A stretch of DNA of 64,000 bases from Kitasatospora atroaurantiaca (GTDB lineage: Bacteria; Actinomycetota; Actinomycetes; Streptomycetales; Streptomycetaceae), in the NCBI RefSeq assembly GCF_007828955.1, contig NZ_VIVR01000001.1, forward strand, positions 6,014,001-6,078,000. The letters run 5' to 3'. Of the stretch, positions 1-9,303 are shown piece after piece. Every line of letters begins with the position of its first letter. The stretch's first letter is position 1. Position numbers and translations under genes: made by a program. Below the pieces are notes generated by a model. The model was not told where the DNA came from and ran no database searches. It was given only the letters and a program-made list of their open reading frames with translations.

Positions 1-1
1 C

Positions 2-1036
2 AAGTTCTTCCCGCCCTTGGTCGCCGGCACCGTGATCGCCGTCATCGGCCTGTCGCTGATCGGCCCGGGGGCCGGGATGATCGCGGGTCACAACACCGGC
101 GCCGCCGACTACGGCCAGGTCTCGCACATCGCGCTCGGCTTCGGCGTCATCGCGCTGATCGTGGTCTTCAGCAAGGTACTTCGCGGGTTCCTCGGCCAGA
201 TCGCGCCGCTGCTCGCCCTTGTCGTCGGCACCCTGGTCTCGATCCCGATGCACCTCCTCCACCTCGACGGGGTCAAGTCCGCCGACTGGATCGGGATCGC
301 CTCGCCGTTCCACTTCGGTGCGCCGCGCTTCGACGCCGCAGCGATCATCTCGATGTGCATCGTCATGCTGGTCACGTACACCGAGTCCACCGCCGACATG
401 CTCGCGGTGGCCGAGATGACCGGCAAGGAACTCACCGACGGCGACATCGCCAGGGGCCTGGCCACCGACGGTCTGTCCGCCGTGCTCGGCGGAACCATGA
501 ACTCCTTCCCGGACACCGCCTACGCCGAGAACGTCGGTCTGGTGCAGATGACCGGGGTCCGCAGCCGCTGGGTGGTCGCGGTCGCCGGCTGCTTCCTCCT
601 GGTGATGGGGCTGGTGCCGAAGGTCGGGGCGTTCGTCGCGGCCGTGCCCGAACCGGTGGTCGGCGGTGCCGCGTTGGTCATGTTCGCCATGGTGACCGCG
701 GTGGGGATCCAGACCCTGAAGAAGGTCGACTTCACCGGTAACCACAACTTCCTGGTCGTCGCCGTCTCCCTCGGTGTCGGGATGCTGCCGGCCGTGGCCA
801 CGGACCAGTTCGGCAACGAGGTCTTCTTCAAGAACTTCCCGGACTGGACCCAGATCATCTTCGGCAGCCCGATCACGCTCACCGTCATCCTGGCCTTCGG
901 GCTCAACCTGGTGTTCAACCACCTCACGGCACCGAGGTCGAGGACCGCCCTGCCCCACCAGGCCACGTCCACCGTCGGCCCGGACCCCGTCGGCCCGGAC
1001 CCCGACGACTCTCAGCCGTCGACCGCCTCCCTCTGA
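2..1036 (+). CDS. NCS2-family nucleobase (uracil/xanthine) permease, C-terminal part
   Basis: This is the C-terminal part of a nucleobase:cation symporter-2 permease; the frame is open from base 2, so the start lies left of the window. The visible protein is a string of hydrophobic membrane segments. The segment around MNSFPDTAYAENVGLVQMT (about residues 165-183 of the visible part) matches the conserved NCS2 region between the substrate-binding helices, and AVPEPVVGGAALVMF is the typical next helix. The family imports uracil, xanthine or urate with H+ or Na+; the substrate cannot be told from this fragment. The hydrophilic tail contains a short VGPDP duplication. It converges with the subtilase gene across a strong hairpin. 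Confidence 0.9.
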   Translation, partial: KFFPPLVAGTVIAVIGLSLIGPGAGMIAGHNTGAADYGQVSHIALGFGVIALIVVFSKVLRGFLGQIAPLLALVVGTLVSIPMHLLHLDGVKSADWIGIASPFHFGAPRFDAAAIISMCIVMLVTYTESTADMLAVAEMTGKELTDGDIARGLATDGLSAVLGGTMNSFPDTAYAENVGLVQMTGVRSRWVVAVAGCFLLVMGLVPKVGAFVAAVPEPVVGGAALVMFAMVTAVGIQTLKKVDFTGNHNFLVVAVSLGVGMLPAVATDQFGNEVFFKNFPDWTQIIFGSPITLTVILAFGLNLVFNHLTAPRSRTALPHQATSTVGPDPVGPDPDDSQPSTASL

Positions 1037-1041
1037 AACGC

Positions 1042-1080
1042 CCCGTGCCCCTGGAGCAGATGCTGCTCCAGGGGCACGGG
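1042..1080. terminator. Bidirectional hairpin terminator
   Basis: A perfect 18-bp inverted repeat (arms 1042-1059 and 1063-1080, loop ATG) lies between the convergent permease (stop at 1036) and subtilase (stop at 1106). It has no U tract on either side, as is usual for streptomycete terminators. Confidence 0.85.
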
Positions 1081-1105
1081 CATGAGCACGAGGTCCTGCG
1101 GTGCG

Positions 1106-4100
1106 TCAGCCCGCGTTGACCTTGGTGATCAGGACGCTGCCGCTGCCGGCCGGCGCGCCGTGCGCGTCAACCAGGTTGACCTCGCCGAACAGCTGCCGGC
1201 CCGCCGGGGCCGGGCCCGCCGCGACGACCTGAGCCTGGACCGTGGCGGTGCCGCCCGCGGCCAGGGTGACCGCTCCGGCGTCCGCGGTCACGGTGCCGAG
1301 CTGGGGGGAGAAGTACACGTCCCGGTAGTCGTACGCGGTCGAGCCGCTCGGGACGCTGTAGCCGTCCACCGTGACGGTGTAGGTGCCGGCCGCCGGGTTG
1401 AGCAGGCTCACCGACTCCTCCGAGGTGCTTCCACCGGACGACGCGACCAACTTGCCGTTCAGGTAGACGGACAGGTCGAGGTCGGCCTTGCCGTCGCTCG
1501 CGTTGCCGATGGCGACGTCGAAGCGGGAGACGCCCGCCGGGACGACCACCGTGGTGCTCTGCGCCGCGTGGTCGGCGATGGTCGGCCGGGTCACCGCGGA
1601 GGAGCCCAGCTCACCGCCCTTGAGCGTGCCCTGGAAGGGGCCGTAGGCGTTCTTCAGGGTCCAGTTGACCGAGGCCGGCGTGCCCGGGGTGACCGAGTCC
1701 ACCGTCTGGACCTGGGGGTCGAAGGCGACACCGAGGATCTTGGCGTCGATCGAGTACGGGTTGGCGTCCGGGGTGGTGGTCCGGCGCACCTCGGTCACGA
1801 TCTCCCACACGCCGGCCTGCGGCGAGCGGTAGCTCCGGCTGGTGGGGCTGCCGCACTTGGGGCCGGGGGTGGGGTAGTTGGTCCAGCACTCGTTGCTCGC
1901 GGTCGGGTCGGCGGGAATGCCGTCCGGACGGATCGCGAGGAAGCGGAGCTGGCTGTCGGCCGCGACGCCGTCCAGGTTGACCGCGAAGGTCTTGGCGCCC
2001 TCGGGCACGGTCACGTAGTGCCGCTCCACCCGGCTGCGCGGCAGGGTGCCGGAGAAGCCGTAGTGGTAGTCCGGGGCCGCCAGGGTCTGGCCGACGATCG
2101 AGGTCAGCATGATCTGGTGGTCGATTCCGAGGGTGAACACGTCGTCGACGCGCAGGATCGCGCTGTGCAGGCCGAGGGACTTCGGCTTGGCCGCGACCTT
2201 GACGGTGACGGGCTTGTTCAGCGGCAGCGCGACGATTTCCTGGCCCGCGACCGACCAGGTGCCGTCGTCGCCGGCGATGCTCAGGCGGTGGAAGAGCGCG
2301 CTCGGCTCGCCGGTGGTGCGGGTGATGGTCACGTCGTACACCGAGCGCTTGCCGACCGCGGGGCCGCCGGCTGCGGCCGGGGCGCGGTCGTAGACGCCGT
2401 CGCCGAAGCCCGGGGTGGCCAGGTACGGGGACAGGACGCTGGTGGCCGGGGCCTTCACGGTGTACTCGTGGGCGTCGCCGGTGCCGTGCTCGAGGTAGCG
2501 CCAGGCGGCGTTCACGTCGATCAGACCGGCACCCTGCTCGGCGGCCTGGTAGCCCTTCAGCCAGCGGGTGGTGCTGGTGAGCGCGGTACGCAGCGCGAGC
2601 GGAGAGGCGTTGACGCGGTCGTCGTCGCCCTCGGCGTAGCGGTTGTCCTCCTTGGCGGCCGAGATCAGCAGCGCGGTGGCGCCGGCGGCCTGAGGGGACG
2701 CCATCGAGGTGCCCTGCAGCATGCCGTAGCCCGGGGGCAGCTCGTAGCCGGCCGGCGGGAAGGACGCGCCGGGCTCCCAGGTCGGGATGGTGTTCACCGA
2801 GGACCCCGGGGCCACCAGGGTCGGCGTGAATCCGCCGTCCTCACGGGGGCCGCGGGAGGAGAAGGTGAACAGTCCGTAGTCCTCGGAGGCCTTGGCACCG
2901 TAGTTGGACGCCCAGGTGTCCCGGCTGACGGCCGCGCCGACGCTGATGACCTTGGAGGCGAGGCCCGGGTCACCGATGGTGTTGAGGCCGGGGCCCTCGT
3001 TGCCCGCCGAGATGACCAGCTGGACGCCGGTCTTGTCGATGATCTGGGTGTAGAGGTGGGAACGGGCACTGTTGCCGTCGTTGAGCTGCGGCAGGCCGCC
3101 GATCGACATGTTGATGACGTCCACGCCGTGGTTGATGGCGAGGTCGGCCATGCCCTCCATCAGTGCGGTGGCGGTGCAGCCGGGGCCGAAGACGCAGGCA
3201 CGGGACGAGACGATCTTCGCGCCGGGCGCGGCGCCGGTCATCTTGCCGCCGAACAGGCCGTTGGCGGAGGTGATGCCCGCCACGTGGGTGCCGTGCTCGC
3301 TGGCGACCAGCCCGATGTTCACGAAGTCGGCGTGCTTGCCGACCCACGGGCCGCCGACCGGGGAGAGGTCGACGTCCTTGCGGGTTTCGATCGTGAAGGG
3401 GATGGACTCGGCGATCGGGGTCTTCGGGTCGTCGGTGCCGAAGTGGCCGATCTGGAAGCCGTCCTTGTACGCCGACATCGCCTCGTCGTCGGTGAAGTCG
3501 GCGTTGTTGTCGAGGTCGACCCGGACCTTGCCGGTCGCCGGGTCGTACAGGACGGCCCAGGAGTCGGTGGTGGTGCCGTTGCGGTTGACGTCGCCCGCCG
3601 CGTCGCCGCCGAGCGTGACGCTCTCCTTGAACAGTGCGACCTTGTAACTGCCGGCCGGGGCGGTGTAGTTGCGGCCCTTGTAGGTGAAGCTCGGACCGGA
3701 CACATCGGTGAGCATCGGCAGCCAGGTGCCGTCGCCGTCGATCAGCGGGTCGGTGGCCGTCACCCAGTCGACGATCTTGCGCTCGCCGGTGGTGGTCTTC
3801 TGCAGGGCCGGGTGGCCCAGGTCGACGCCCGAGTCGAGAATGCCGATGGTGACGCCGCGCCCGTCCGCGCCCGGGTGGCGCTTCACGAAGTCGATCGAGC
3901 CGATGTCGTTGGCGGGCTGGTACGAGTTGACCGCAGGCGTGTTGGCGTCCGGCGCGGGGTACTTGCCGGGCTCCGGCTTGGGTGCCGGCTTCGGCCGGTG
4001 CTTCTGAGGCGCCGGGTTGGCCTCGTCACGGAAGTACGGGGCGCCGATGGTCGGGGTCGGGACCTCCGCGGGGGAGCCGGTGCTGCCGCTGCCCACGCCT

Positions 4101-4585
4101 CCGTCGGCCTTGGGAGTCTTGGCGCCGGTGGGCGCGGCGTCGGTGTCCGCGTACGGATTCGGCAGCGGGACCGACTCGTTGAGGTCGATGGCCTGGACCT
4201 CGGAGAGCTTGGAGGCCCGGCCGATCAGGGCGTCGGCCTTGTCCGTGGGGACGGTCGCGCGGACGTAGCCGATCATGTCGATGGTCTTGCCGACACTGGC
4301 GCCCGCTGCGGTCAACTGCTCGGCGGTGGCGGCGGTGGTCCCGGGCTTCACGGCGAGCATGAGCGTGACGCTCGCGGTGCCGTCGGCCTTGGCCTGGGCG
4401 AGCAGGTCCGCGTCGTGTGCGGTCAGCTTGTCGCTGATCCCCGTCTTCACCCCGCCGGGGGCGGGTGGTGTGGTGGAGTCGGCCGCGAAGGCCGAGGTCA
4501 GGCCACCGGCGCCCAGCGCGGCGACGAGGCTCGCAGCCAAGGTCGCGCGGGCGAGCCGCCTTTGGGAACGTATCTGATGAGACAT
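1106..4585 (-). CDS. Large secreted subtilisin-like serine protease (S8)
   Basis: A secreted serine endopeptidase of about 1159 residues. I chose the ATG at 4585 because it is preceded by AGGG at good spacing and begins a clean signal peptide (arginine-rich start, hydrophobic core, SAFA cleavage region). An I9-like propeptide follows (about residues 45-125). The S8 catalytic triad is intact: Asp251 (ILDSGVD), His434 (HGTHVAG) and Ser627 (GTSMASP). About 180 residues separate Asp and His, far more than in subtilisin, so a large insertion sits inside the catalytic domain. The C-terminal half is beta-rich and contains a region resembling a pre-peptidase C-terminal domain (about residues 960-1060). 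A single gene with its own terminator; probably an extracellular scavenging protease. Confidence 0.93.
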   Translation of the reverse strand: MSHQIRSQRRLARATLAASLVAALGAGGLTSAFAADSTTPPAPGGVKTGISDKLTAHDADLLAQAKADGTASVTLMLAVKPGTTAATAEQLTAAGASVGKTIDMIGYVRATVPTDKADALIGRASKLSEVQAIDLNESVPLPNPYADTDAAPTGAKTPKADGGVGSGSTGSPAEVPTPTIGAPYFRDEANPAPQKHRPKPAPKPEPGKYPAPDANTPAVNSYQPANDIGSIDFVKRHPGADGRGVTIGILDSGVDLGHPALQKTTTGERKIVDWVTATDPLIDGDGTWLPMLTDVSGPSFTYKGRNYTAPAGSYKVALFKESVTLGGDAAGDVNRNGTTTDSWAVLYDPATGKVRVDLDNNADFTDDEAMSAYKDGFQIGHFGTDDPKTPIAESIPFTIETRKDVDLSPVGGPWVGKHADFVNIGLVASEHGTHVAGITSANGLFGGKMTGAAPGAKIVSSRACVFGPGCTATALMEGMADLAINHGVDVINMSIGGLPQLNDGNSARSHLYTQIIDKTGVQLVISAGNEGPGLNTIGDPGLASKVISVGAAVSRDTWASNYGAKASEDYGLFTFSSRGPREDGGFTPTLVAPGSSVNTIPTWEPGASFPPAGYELPPGYGMLQGTSMASPQAAGATALLISAAKEDNRYAEGDDDRVNASPLALRTALTSTTRWLKGYQAAEQGAGLIDVNAAWRYLEHGTGDAHEYTVKAPATSVLSPYLATPGFGDGVYDRAPAAAGGPAVGKRSVYDVTITRTTGEPSALFHRLSIAGDDGTWSVAGQEIVALPLNKPVTVKVAAKPKSLGLHSAILRVDDVFTLGIDHQIMLTSIVGQTLAAPDYHYGFSGTLPRSRVERHYVTVPEGAKTFAVNLDGVAADSQLRFLAIRPDGIPADPTASNECWTNYPTPGPKCGSPTSRSYRSPQAGVWEIVTEVRRTTTPDANPYSIDAKILGVAFDPQVQTVDSVTPGTPASVNWTLKNAYGPFQGTLKGGELGSSAVTRPTIADHAAQSTTVVVPAGVSRFDVAIGNASDGKADLDLSVYLNGKLVASSGGSTSEESVSLLNPAAGTYTVTVDGYSVPSGSTAYDYRDVYFSPQLGTVTADAGAVTLAAGGTATVQAQVVAAGPAPAGRQLFGEVNLVDAHGAPAGSGSVLITKVNAG

Positions 4586-4796
4586 CGGCATCCCTGGTCG
4601 AAAAAAGCCATATCCGGATGACCGAAGAGACTGCCCTAACATGACTTGCCGTCACCAGACCTTCACATGGCGAATCCTGGCGTTGGCGCACACCCGCCAG
4701 TGAACCTCGGCGGATCGGCAGACCGGGGCGCGATGGCATGGTAGGTGCGGAAGTTGGGATGGCCCCGCCCGCGTACGGGCGAGGCCATCGTCGGGG

Positions 4797-6884
4797 CTAC
4801 CGGGACGTCGTCCCGCCGGCCGCCGCGCTCGGCGCCGGGGCGTAGCCGGTGGCCCGGGTGGTGAAGGTGCCCCGGCCCTGGGTCCGGCTGCGCAGCCGGG
4901 TCGCGTAGCCGAACAACTCGGCCAGCGGCACGGTCGCGGTGATCACCGCCGTACCGGCCCGTGCGGTCGAGCCCGAGACCCGGCCGCGCCGCGCCGCCAG
5001 GTCGCCGAGCACCCCGCCCACGGCGTCGTCGGGCACGGTGGCCGTGACCTCGACCACCGGTTCCAGCAGCACCGTCTCGCAGGCCCGCAGAGCCTCCCGG
5101 AGCGCGAGCCGGCCGGCCGTCCGGAACGCCATCTCCGAGGAGTCCTTGGGATGGGTGGCTCCGTCGGTCAGGGTGACCCGCAGTCCGGTCACCGGGTGTC
5201 CGCCGAGGGGGCCCTCGGCCAGGGCGTCCCGGCAGCCGGCCTCCACCGCCCGGACGTACTCCTGCGGCACCCGTCCGCCGACGACGGTCGACCGGAACAC
5301 GAAGTCCGGCGCGCCGTCGCCGGCAGCCTCCAGCGGCTCCACGTCGAGGACGACGTGGGCGAACTGGCCGGCGCCGCCGTCCTGTTTGACGTGCCGGTAC
5401 ACCGACCCGGACACCCCGCGGGCGACCGTCTCCCGGTAGGCCACCTGCGGCCGGCCGACGCCGACTTCCAGCCCGTGGGCGCGACGGATCTTCTCCACCG
5501 CGACCTCCAGATGCAGCTCGCCCATGCCCGACAGCACCGTCTGACCGGTCTCGGGATCGGTCCGGACCGCCAGCGAAGGATCCTCCTCGACCAACCGCGC
5601 CAAGGCCGACACCAGTCGGTCGGTGTCGGCGCCCCTCCGGGCCTCGACCGCCACCGAGACCACGGGATCGGCCACGGTGGGCGGTTCGAGGACCAGCGGC
5701 GCCGCGGGTACGCACAGGGTGGCCCCGGCGCGGGCAGCCTTCGGCCCGACCACCGCGACGATGTCCCCGGCCACCGCCTGGTCCACCTCCGCGTACCGGT
5801 CGGCCTGCACCCGCAGGATCCGGCTGATGCGCTCGGTGCGCCCTGCGCCCACGTCCAGCACCGCCTCTCCCTTCCGGACCGTTCCCGAGTACACCCGCAG
5901 GTAGGTCAGCCGCCCGGTGGCGGTCGAGTTCACCTTGAACACCAGCGCGGCGAACGGCGCCGCCGGGTCGGCGACCCGCTCCTGCACGGTGCCGTCCAGC
6001 GTTCCGCGTACCGCCGGCACGTCCAACGGCGAGGGCAGATAGGCGACGACGGCCTCCAGCAGCGGCTCGATCCCGCGGTTGCGGTAGGCCGAGCCGCACA
6101 GCACCACCACGCCCTCACCGGTATGGGTCAGGTCGCGCAGTGCGTCGGCCAGGGTCCGTGCGGAGACCGTGGACTCCGCACAGAACTCCTCGAGCGCGAG
6201 CGGGTGGAGTTCCGCCACCGCCTCCTCGAGCAGCCGGCGGCGCCGCTGCGCCTCCTCCCGCAGGGCGTCCGGCACCGGGCCCTCCTCGAAGGTGTCGCGG
6301 CCGTCGGCCCAGACCAGCGACCGCATGTTCAGCAGGTCCACCACACCGGTGAACCCGTCCTCGCTGCCGACCGGCAACTGGACCACCAGCGGGACGGTGT
6401 GCAGCCGCTCGCGGATCGACTCGACCGCCGTGTCGAGGTCGGCACCGGCGCGGTCCAGCTTGTTGACGAAGGCGATCCGCGGCACCCCGTGCCGATCGGC
6501 CTGCCGCCACACCGACTCGCTCTGCGGTTCGACGCCCGCGACGGCGTCGAACACCGCGATCGCGCCGTCGAGCACCCGGAGCGAGCGCTCCACCTCGTCG
6601 GAGAAGTCGACGTGGCCCGGTGTGTCGATCAGATTGATCCGGTGGCCGTCCCAGGCGCAACTCACCGCCGCGGCGAAGATGGTGATCCCGCGATCGCGCT
6701 CCTGGGAGTCGAAGTCGGTGACGGTCGTCCCGTCATGGACCTCGCCCCGCTTGTAGGTTGTGCCGGTGACGTACAGGATCCGTTCGGTGACGGTGGTCTT
6801 GCCCGCGTCGACGTGGGCGAGGATGCCCAGATTTCGGACGCCGGTCAGCGGACTGGTGAGACGACGGTGCAGTTCGGTACGCAC
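4797..6884 (-). CDS. Elongation factor G-like translational GTPase
   Basis: A ribosome-associated translational GTPase with the EF-G domain order and near-normal length (695 residues). Visible G motifs are AHVDAGKTT (23-31), RGIT (65-68), DTPGH (87-91) and NKLD (141-144). The C-terminal part keeps the EF-G domain IV/V signature (SSEMAFRTAGRLA, LLEPVVEV, then LFGYATRLRSRTQG). It is not flanked by rpsL, rpsG or tuf, so it is probably not the housekeeping fusA but the divergent second EF-G found in many actinobacteria. A tetracycline-type ribosomal protection protein is less likely, because the switch region GEVHDGTTVTDFDSQERDRGIT is closer to EF-G. Its precise role is unknown. Confidence 0.88.
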   Translation of the reverse strand: MRTELHRRLTSPLTGVRNLGILAHVDAGKTTVTERILYVTGTTYKRGEVHDGTTVTDFDSQERDRGITIFAAAVSCAWDGHRINLIDTPGHVDFSDEVERSLRVLDGAIAVFDAVAGVEPQSESVWRQADRHGVPRIAFVNKLDRAGADLDTAVESIRERLHTVPLVVQLPVGSEDGFTGVVDLLNMRSLVWADGRDTFEEGPVPDALREEAQRRRRLLEEAVAELHPLALEEFCAESTVSARTLADALRDLTHTGEGVVVLCGSAYRNRGIEPLLEAVVAYLPSPLDVPAVRGTLDGTVQERVADPAAPFAALVFKVNSTATGRLTYLRVYSGTVRKGEAVLDVGAGRTERISRILRVQADRYAEVDQAVAGDIVAVVGPKAARAGATLCVPAAPLVLEPPTVADPVVSVAVEARRGADTDRLVSALARLVEEDPSLAVRTDPETGQTVLSGMGELHLEVAVEKIRRAHGLEVGVGRPQVAYRETVARGVSGSVYRHVKQDGGAGQFAHVVLDVEPLEAAGDGAPDFVFRSTVVGGRVPQEYVRAVEAGCRDALAEGPLGGHPVTGLRVTLTDGATHPKDSSEMAFRTAGRLALREALRACETVLLEPVVEVTATVPDDAVGGVLGDLAARRGRVSGSTARAGTAVITATVPLAELFGYATRLRSRTQGRGTFTTRATGYAPAPSAAAGGTTSR

Positions 6885-7351
6885 GGCCCATGGCCTTTCA
6901 GGGTGATCAGATGCGGGGCGGCGCGATTGTCCGGACGAAACAGTGACCCACCCGGCTCAACGCCGGGCAGGAAGGGGTCAGTTCGTCACGGACGTCCGGT
7001 GCAGGCCGCGCAGCCGGCACCGGGCACACGAAGACACCAGGATCACCTCGTACCGTGACGGGGCAACGACGACAGCGGTGCGGTAGCGCACGGCCGGTCT
7101 CCCCTCACTCGTCACGGTGCGCGCTGCGATGCGGTGGCAGCGCGCGGTTCCTGGCGAGTCTAGGGAACCCGGCGTGGGCGGGGCACGGGGTTTTCCGGAC
7201 CGACCTCGTGTCCGCTGGCGAGGTGCCGGGCGGAGTGGGCGCGGCTTGCGAAACGAAGCCATGAACTACTAGGTTCATTCGTAGTAGCGGCCGGCGAACG
7301 CCTGTCTGCCGTCAACAGGCCTGCCCGGGCCTTGGGAGGAGTCCTCGTTCC
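6885..7351. other. Intergenic region between divergent EF-G-like and NlpC/P60 genes
   Basis: 467 bp between divergent genes, so it should hold promoters in both directions. I considered a c-di-AMP (ydaO-type) riboswitch ahead of the cell-wall hydrolase but saw no long structured leader. Only a possible 37-codon reading frame on the minus strand stands out (listed separately). Confidence 0.5.
6978..7091 (-). CDS. Possible small protein of 37 residues
   Basis: A short minus-strand frame starting at a GTG preceded by GAGGGGAG seven bases upstream, encoding a basic peptide with a hydrophobic centre and a CxxC pair (VSSCARCRL). It lies in the EF-G/NlpC intergenic region, so it is not a shadow of a larger gene. 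I do not recognise a family. The ribosome binding site is the only real support. Confidence 0.25.
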   Translation of the reverse strand: MRYRTAVVVAPSRYEVILVSSCARCRLRGLHRTSVTN

Positions 7352-8374
7352 ATGGGTAACCACCGTCGGCCGAAGTCTCCGAGTCGTGCCCGCATCACCG
7401 CGGTGGCCGGCTTGGCCGGTGCGGCCTCGCTGCTCCCGCTGGCCTCGGCCCACGCGGAGCCGAAGCCGTCCATCGAGCAGGTCAAGCGCGAGGTCGACCA
7501 GCTGCACGAGGATGCCGAGTCGTCCACCGAGAAGTTCAACAAGGCCGAGGAGCAGCAGAAGCAGCTCCAGCAGGACGCGAACACGATCCAGGACCGTATC
7601 GCCCGCCAGCAGGCCAGGATCAGCGAGATGCAGACCGTCCTCGGCGGTGTGGCGGCGGAGCAGTACCGCAGCGGGGGCATCGACCCCTCGGTGAAGCTGA
7701 TGCTCTCCAGCGCCCCCGACCGGTACCTCCAGCAGGCGTCGATGGCCGACCAGGCCACCAACCGGCAGGTCGGCACGCTGCGGGCGCTGATGGCGGAACA
7801 GCGAAAGCTCGACCAGGACAGGGCCGAGGCCGGCCGGAAGCTCGCCGAGCTGGAGCGGGCCACCGTCGACGCGCGGCAGCGCAAGGCCGAGGTCAAGGAG
7901 AAGCTGGCCAAGGTCCAGAAGCTCCTCGGCAGCCTCACGGCCGCCGAGCGCGCCCAGGTGAACGACGACGGAACGGGCAAGGCCTCCCGCAGCTCGAGCC
8001 GCGGCCAGACCTACACCGGGCCGGCCACCGGCCAGGTGAAGGCGGTACTCGACTTCGCGTACGCCCAGTTGGGCAAGCCCTACGAGTGGGGAGCCACCGG
8101 CCCGAACTCCTTCGACTGCTCCGGGCTCACCCAGGGGGCCTGGCGCGCGGGCGGTGTCGCGCTGCCGCGCGTCTCCCAGGACCAGTGGAACGCCGGCCGG
8201 CACGTGGCCAAGAGTGATCTGCAGCCCGGCGACCTGGTCTTCTACTACAGCGACCTGCACCACGTCGGCATCTACATAGGCAACGGCCAGCTGCTGCACG
8301 CGCCGCGCACGGGCAAGAACGTCGAGATCGTCGGTCTGGACGTCATGCCGTACATGGGCGCCGTACGGCCGTAG
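7352..8374 (+). CDS. Secreted NlpC/P60 cell-wall endopeptidase with coiled-coil N-terminus
   Basis: A secreted peptidoglycan endopeptidase of 340 residues, resembling RipA-type D,L-endopeptidases. It has an N-terminal signal peptide ending near AHA (about residue 35), then a long charged coiled coil (about 40-205; rich in E, K, Q, A) and a C-terminal NlpC/P60 domain (about 230-340). The catalytic Cys256 lies in FDCSGL and His304 in HHVGIYIG, with the third polar residue expected at LLHAPR. Coiled coils in this family usually hold the enzyme inactive or dock it to FtsEX-like partners. The start is set by GGGAGGAGTCC upstream of the ATG. Monocistronic by spacing. Confidence 0.94.
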   Translation: MGNHRRPKSPSRARITAVAGLAGAASLLPLASAHAEPKPSIEQVKREVDQLHEDAESSTEKFNKAEEQQKQLQQDANTIQDRIARQQARISEMQTVLGGVAAEQYRSGGIDPSVKLMLSSAPDRYLQQASMADQATNRQVGTLRALMAEQRKLDQDRAEAGRKLAELERATVDARQRKAEVKEKLAKVQKLLGSLTAAERAQVNDDGTGKASRSSSRGQTYTGPATGQVKAVLDFAYAQLGKPYEWGATGPNSFDCSGLTQGAWRAGGVALPRVSQDQWNAGRHVAKSDLQPGDLVFYYSDLHHVGIYIGNGQLLHAPRTGKNVEIVGLDVMPYMGAVRP

Positions 8375-8547
8375 CCTCCTTCCTCTACGCGCCTGTAGAG
8401 TTCCCCCGGGGCGTCACCAGATCTTCATCTGCGGAGCTTCCCAGCTTGTGACGGTATCTGCCATTCTGTCCTCCGCCCCGGAGCCGCTCGCGGCCGCATC
8501 AGCGACACACGGCCGGGTACGCCGAGCACTCCTACCCGGGGGACCAT

Positions 8548-9210
8548 ATGAGCACCGAGATCTACTTCAGCAACAACTACCGTGACCTGTCGGAGCAGCA
8601 CGGCACCGGAGCGGGCTTCCAGTTCGAGTTCTCCTGTTCCCGTTGCCACGACACCTGGCGCTCCCCGTTCGAGGCCTTCACCACCGGTCAGGTGGCGAGC
8701 TGGGTCAACAAGGGCGTCAGCGCGGCGTGGAGCCTGATCGGTGGCAGCGCGAGCAGCGGCATCAGCAACGCCGCCGACGGGCTTGCGGGTGCCAACTGGG
8801 GCAGCTCGCGCGACGCGGCCTTCCAGCGCGCGATCGCCAACGCCCAGCACCACTTCAACCGGTGCGGCCGCTGCACCAGCTATGTCTGCGGTCGCTGCTG
8901 GGACGGCCCCCAGGGCCTGTGCCACACCTGCGCGCCGGACACCGCCGCCGAGTCGCTGGCCGCCCAGCGCCGCGGGCTCAACGACATGGTGTCCCAGCAG
9001 GCCTACGCCTACGGTCAGCAGACCGGCGAGGGCTACGACGTCCGGACCCCTCGTCAGCTCGTGTGCCCGCAGTGCCGGGCCGAGACCCACGGCACCCCGT
9101 TCTGCCCCGGCTGCGGCTTCCACCTTGCTCAGCCCAGCCAGTGCACGCAGTGCCAGGCGGCCCTGCCGGACGGCGCCGCCTTCTGCCCGGGCTGCGGCAC
9201 CCGCCGCTGA
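8548..9210 (+). CDS. Zinc-ribbon protein of unknown function
   Basis: A 220-residue protein with four or more CxxC pairs: CSRC near 31, CGRC and CGRC with CHTC near 110-135, then two C-terminal zinc ribbons (CPQC...CPGCG and CTQC...CPGCG, about 175-217). The middle has a glycine/serine/alanine-rich stretch (about 60-90) that could be a weak amphipathic or membrane-associated segment. No signal peptide, so probably cytoplasmic. Zinc ribbons of this double type commonly mediate protein or membrane association rather than catalysis; no specific function can be assigned. It sits just ahead of a GlsB-type membrane protein gene, about 90 bp apart. Confidence 0.8.
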   Translation: MSTEIYFSNNYRDLSEQHGTGAGFQFEFSCSRCHDTWRSPFEAFTTGQVASWVNKGVSAAWSLIGGSASSGISNAADGLAGANWGSSRDAAFQRAIANAQHHFNRCGRCTSYVCGRCWDGPQGLCHTCAPDTAAESLAAQRRGLNDMVSQQAYAYGQQTGEGYDVRTPRQLVCPQCRAETHGTPFCPGCGFHLAQPSQCTQCQAALPDGAAFCPGCGTRR

Positions 9211-9303
9211 GACCCGTTCGACCGGGGTGCCGCACCAGCGGGCACCGGCCTCGTGCGGGCGAGTCCGTTCGCACGGCACAGCAACCAGAGGAGCACCGAT
9301 ACC

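Noticed and set aside
1082..4621. 1179-codon open frame on the plus strand opposite the subtilase gene
   Set aside because: It is an antisense shadow produced by GC-rich codon bias. Its product is low-complexity (Val, Arg, Gly, Asp), and the minus strand has a signal peptide, a full catalytic triad and a ribosome binding site.
6885..7351. c-di-AMP riboswitch upstream of the NlpC/P60 gene
   Set aside because: Cell-wall hydrolase genes in actinobacteria often carry one, but the visible leader is short and I could not trace the expected stems. A covariance-model search would settle it.
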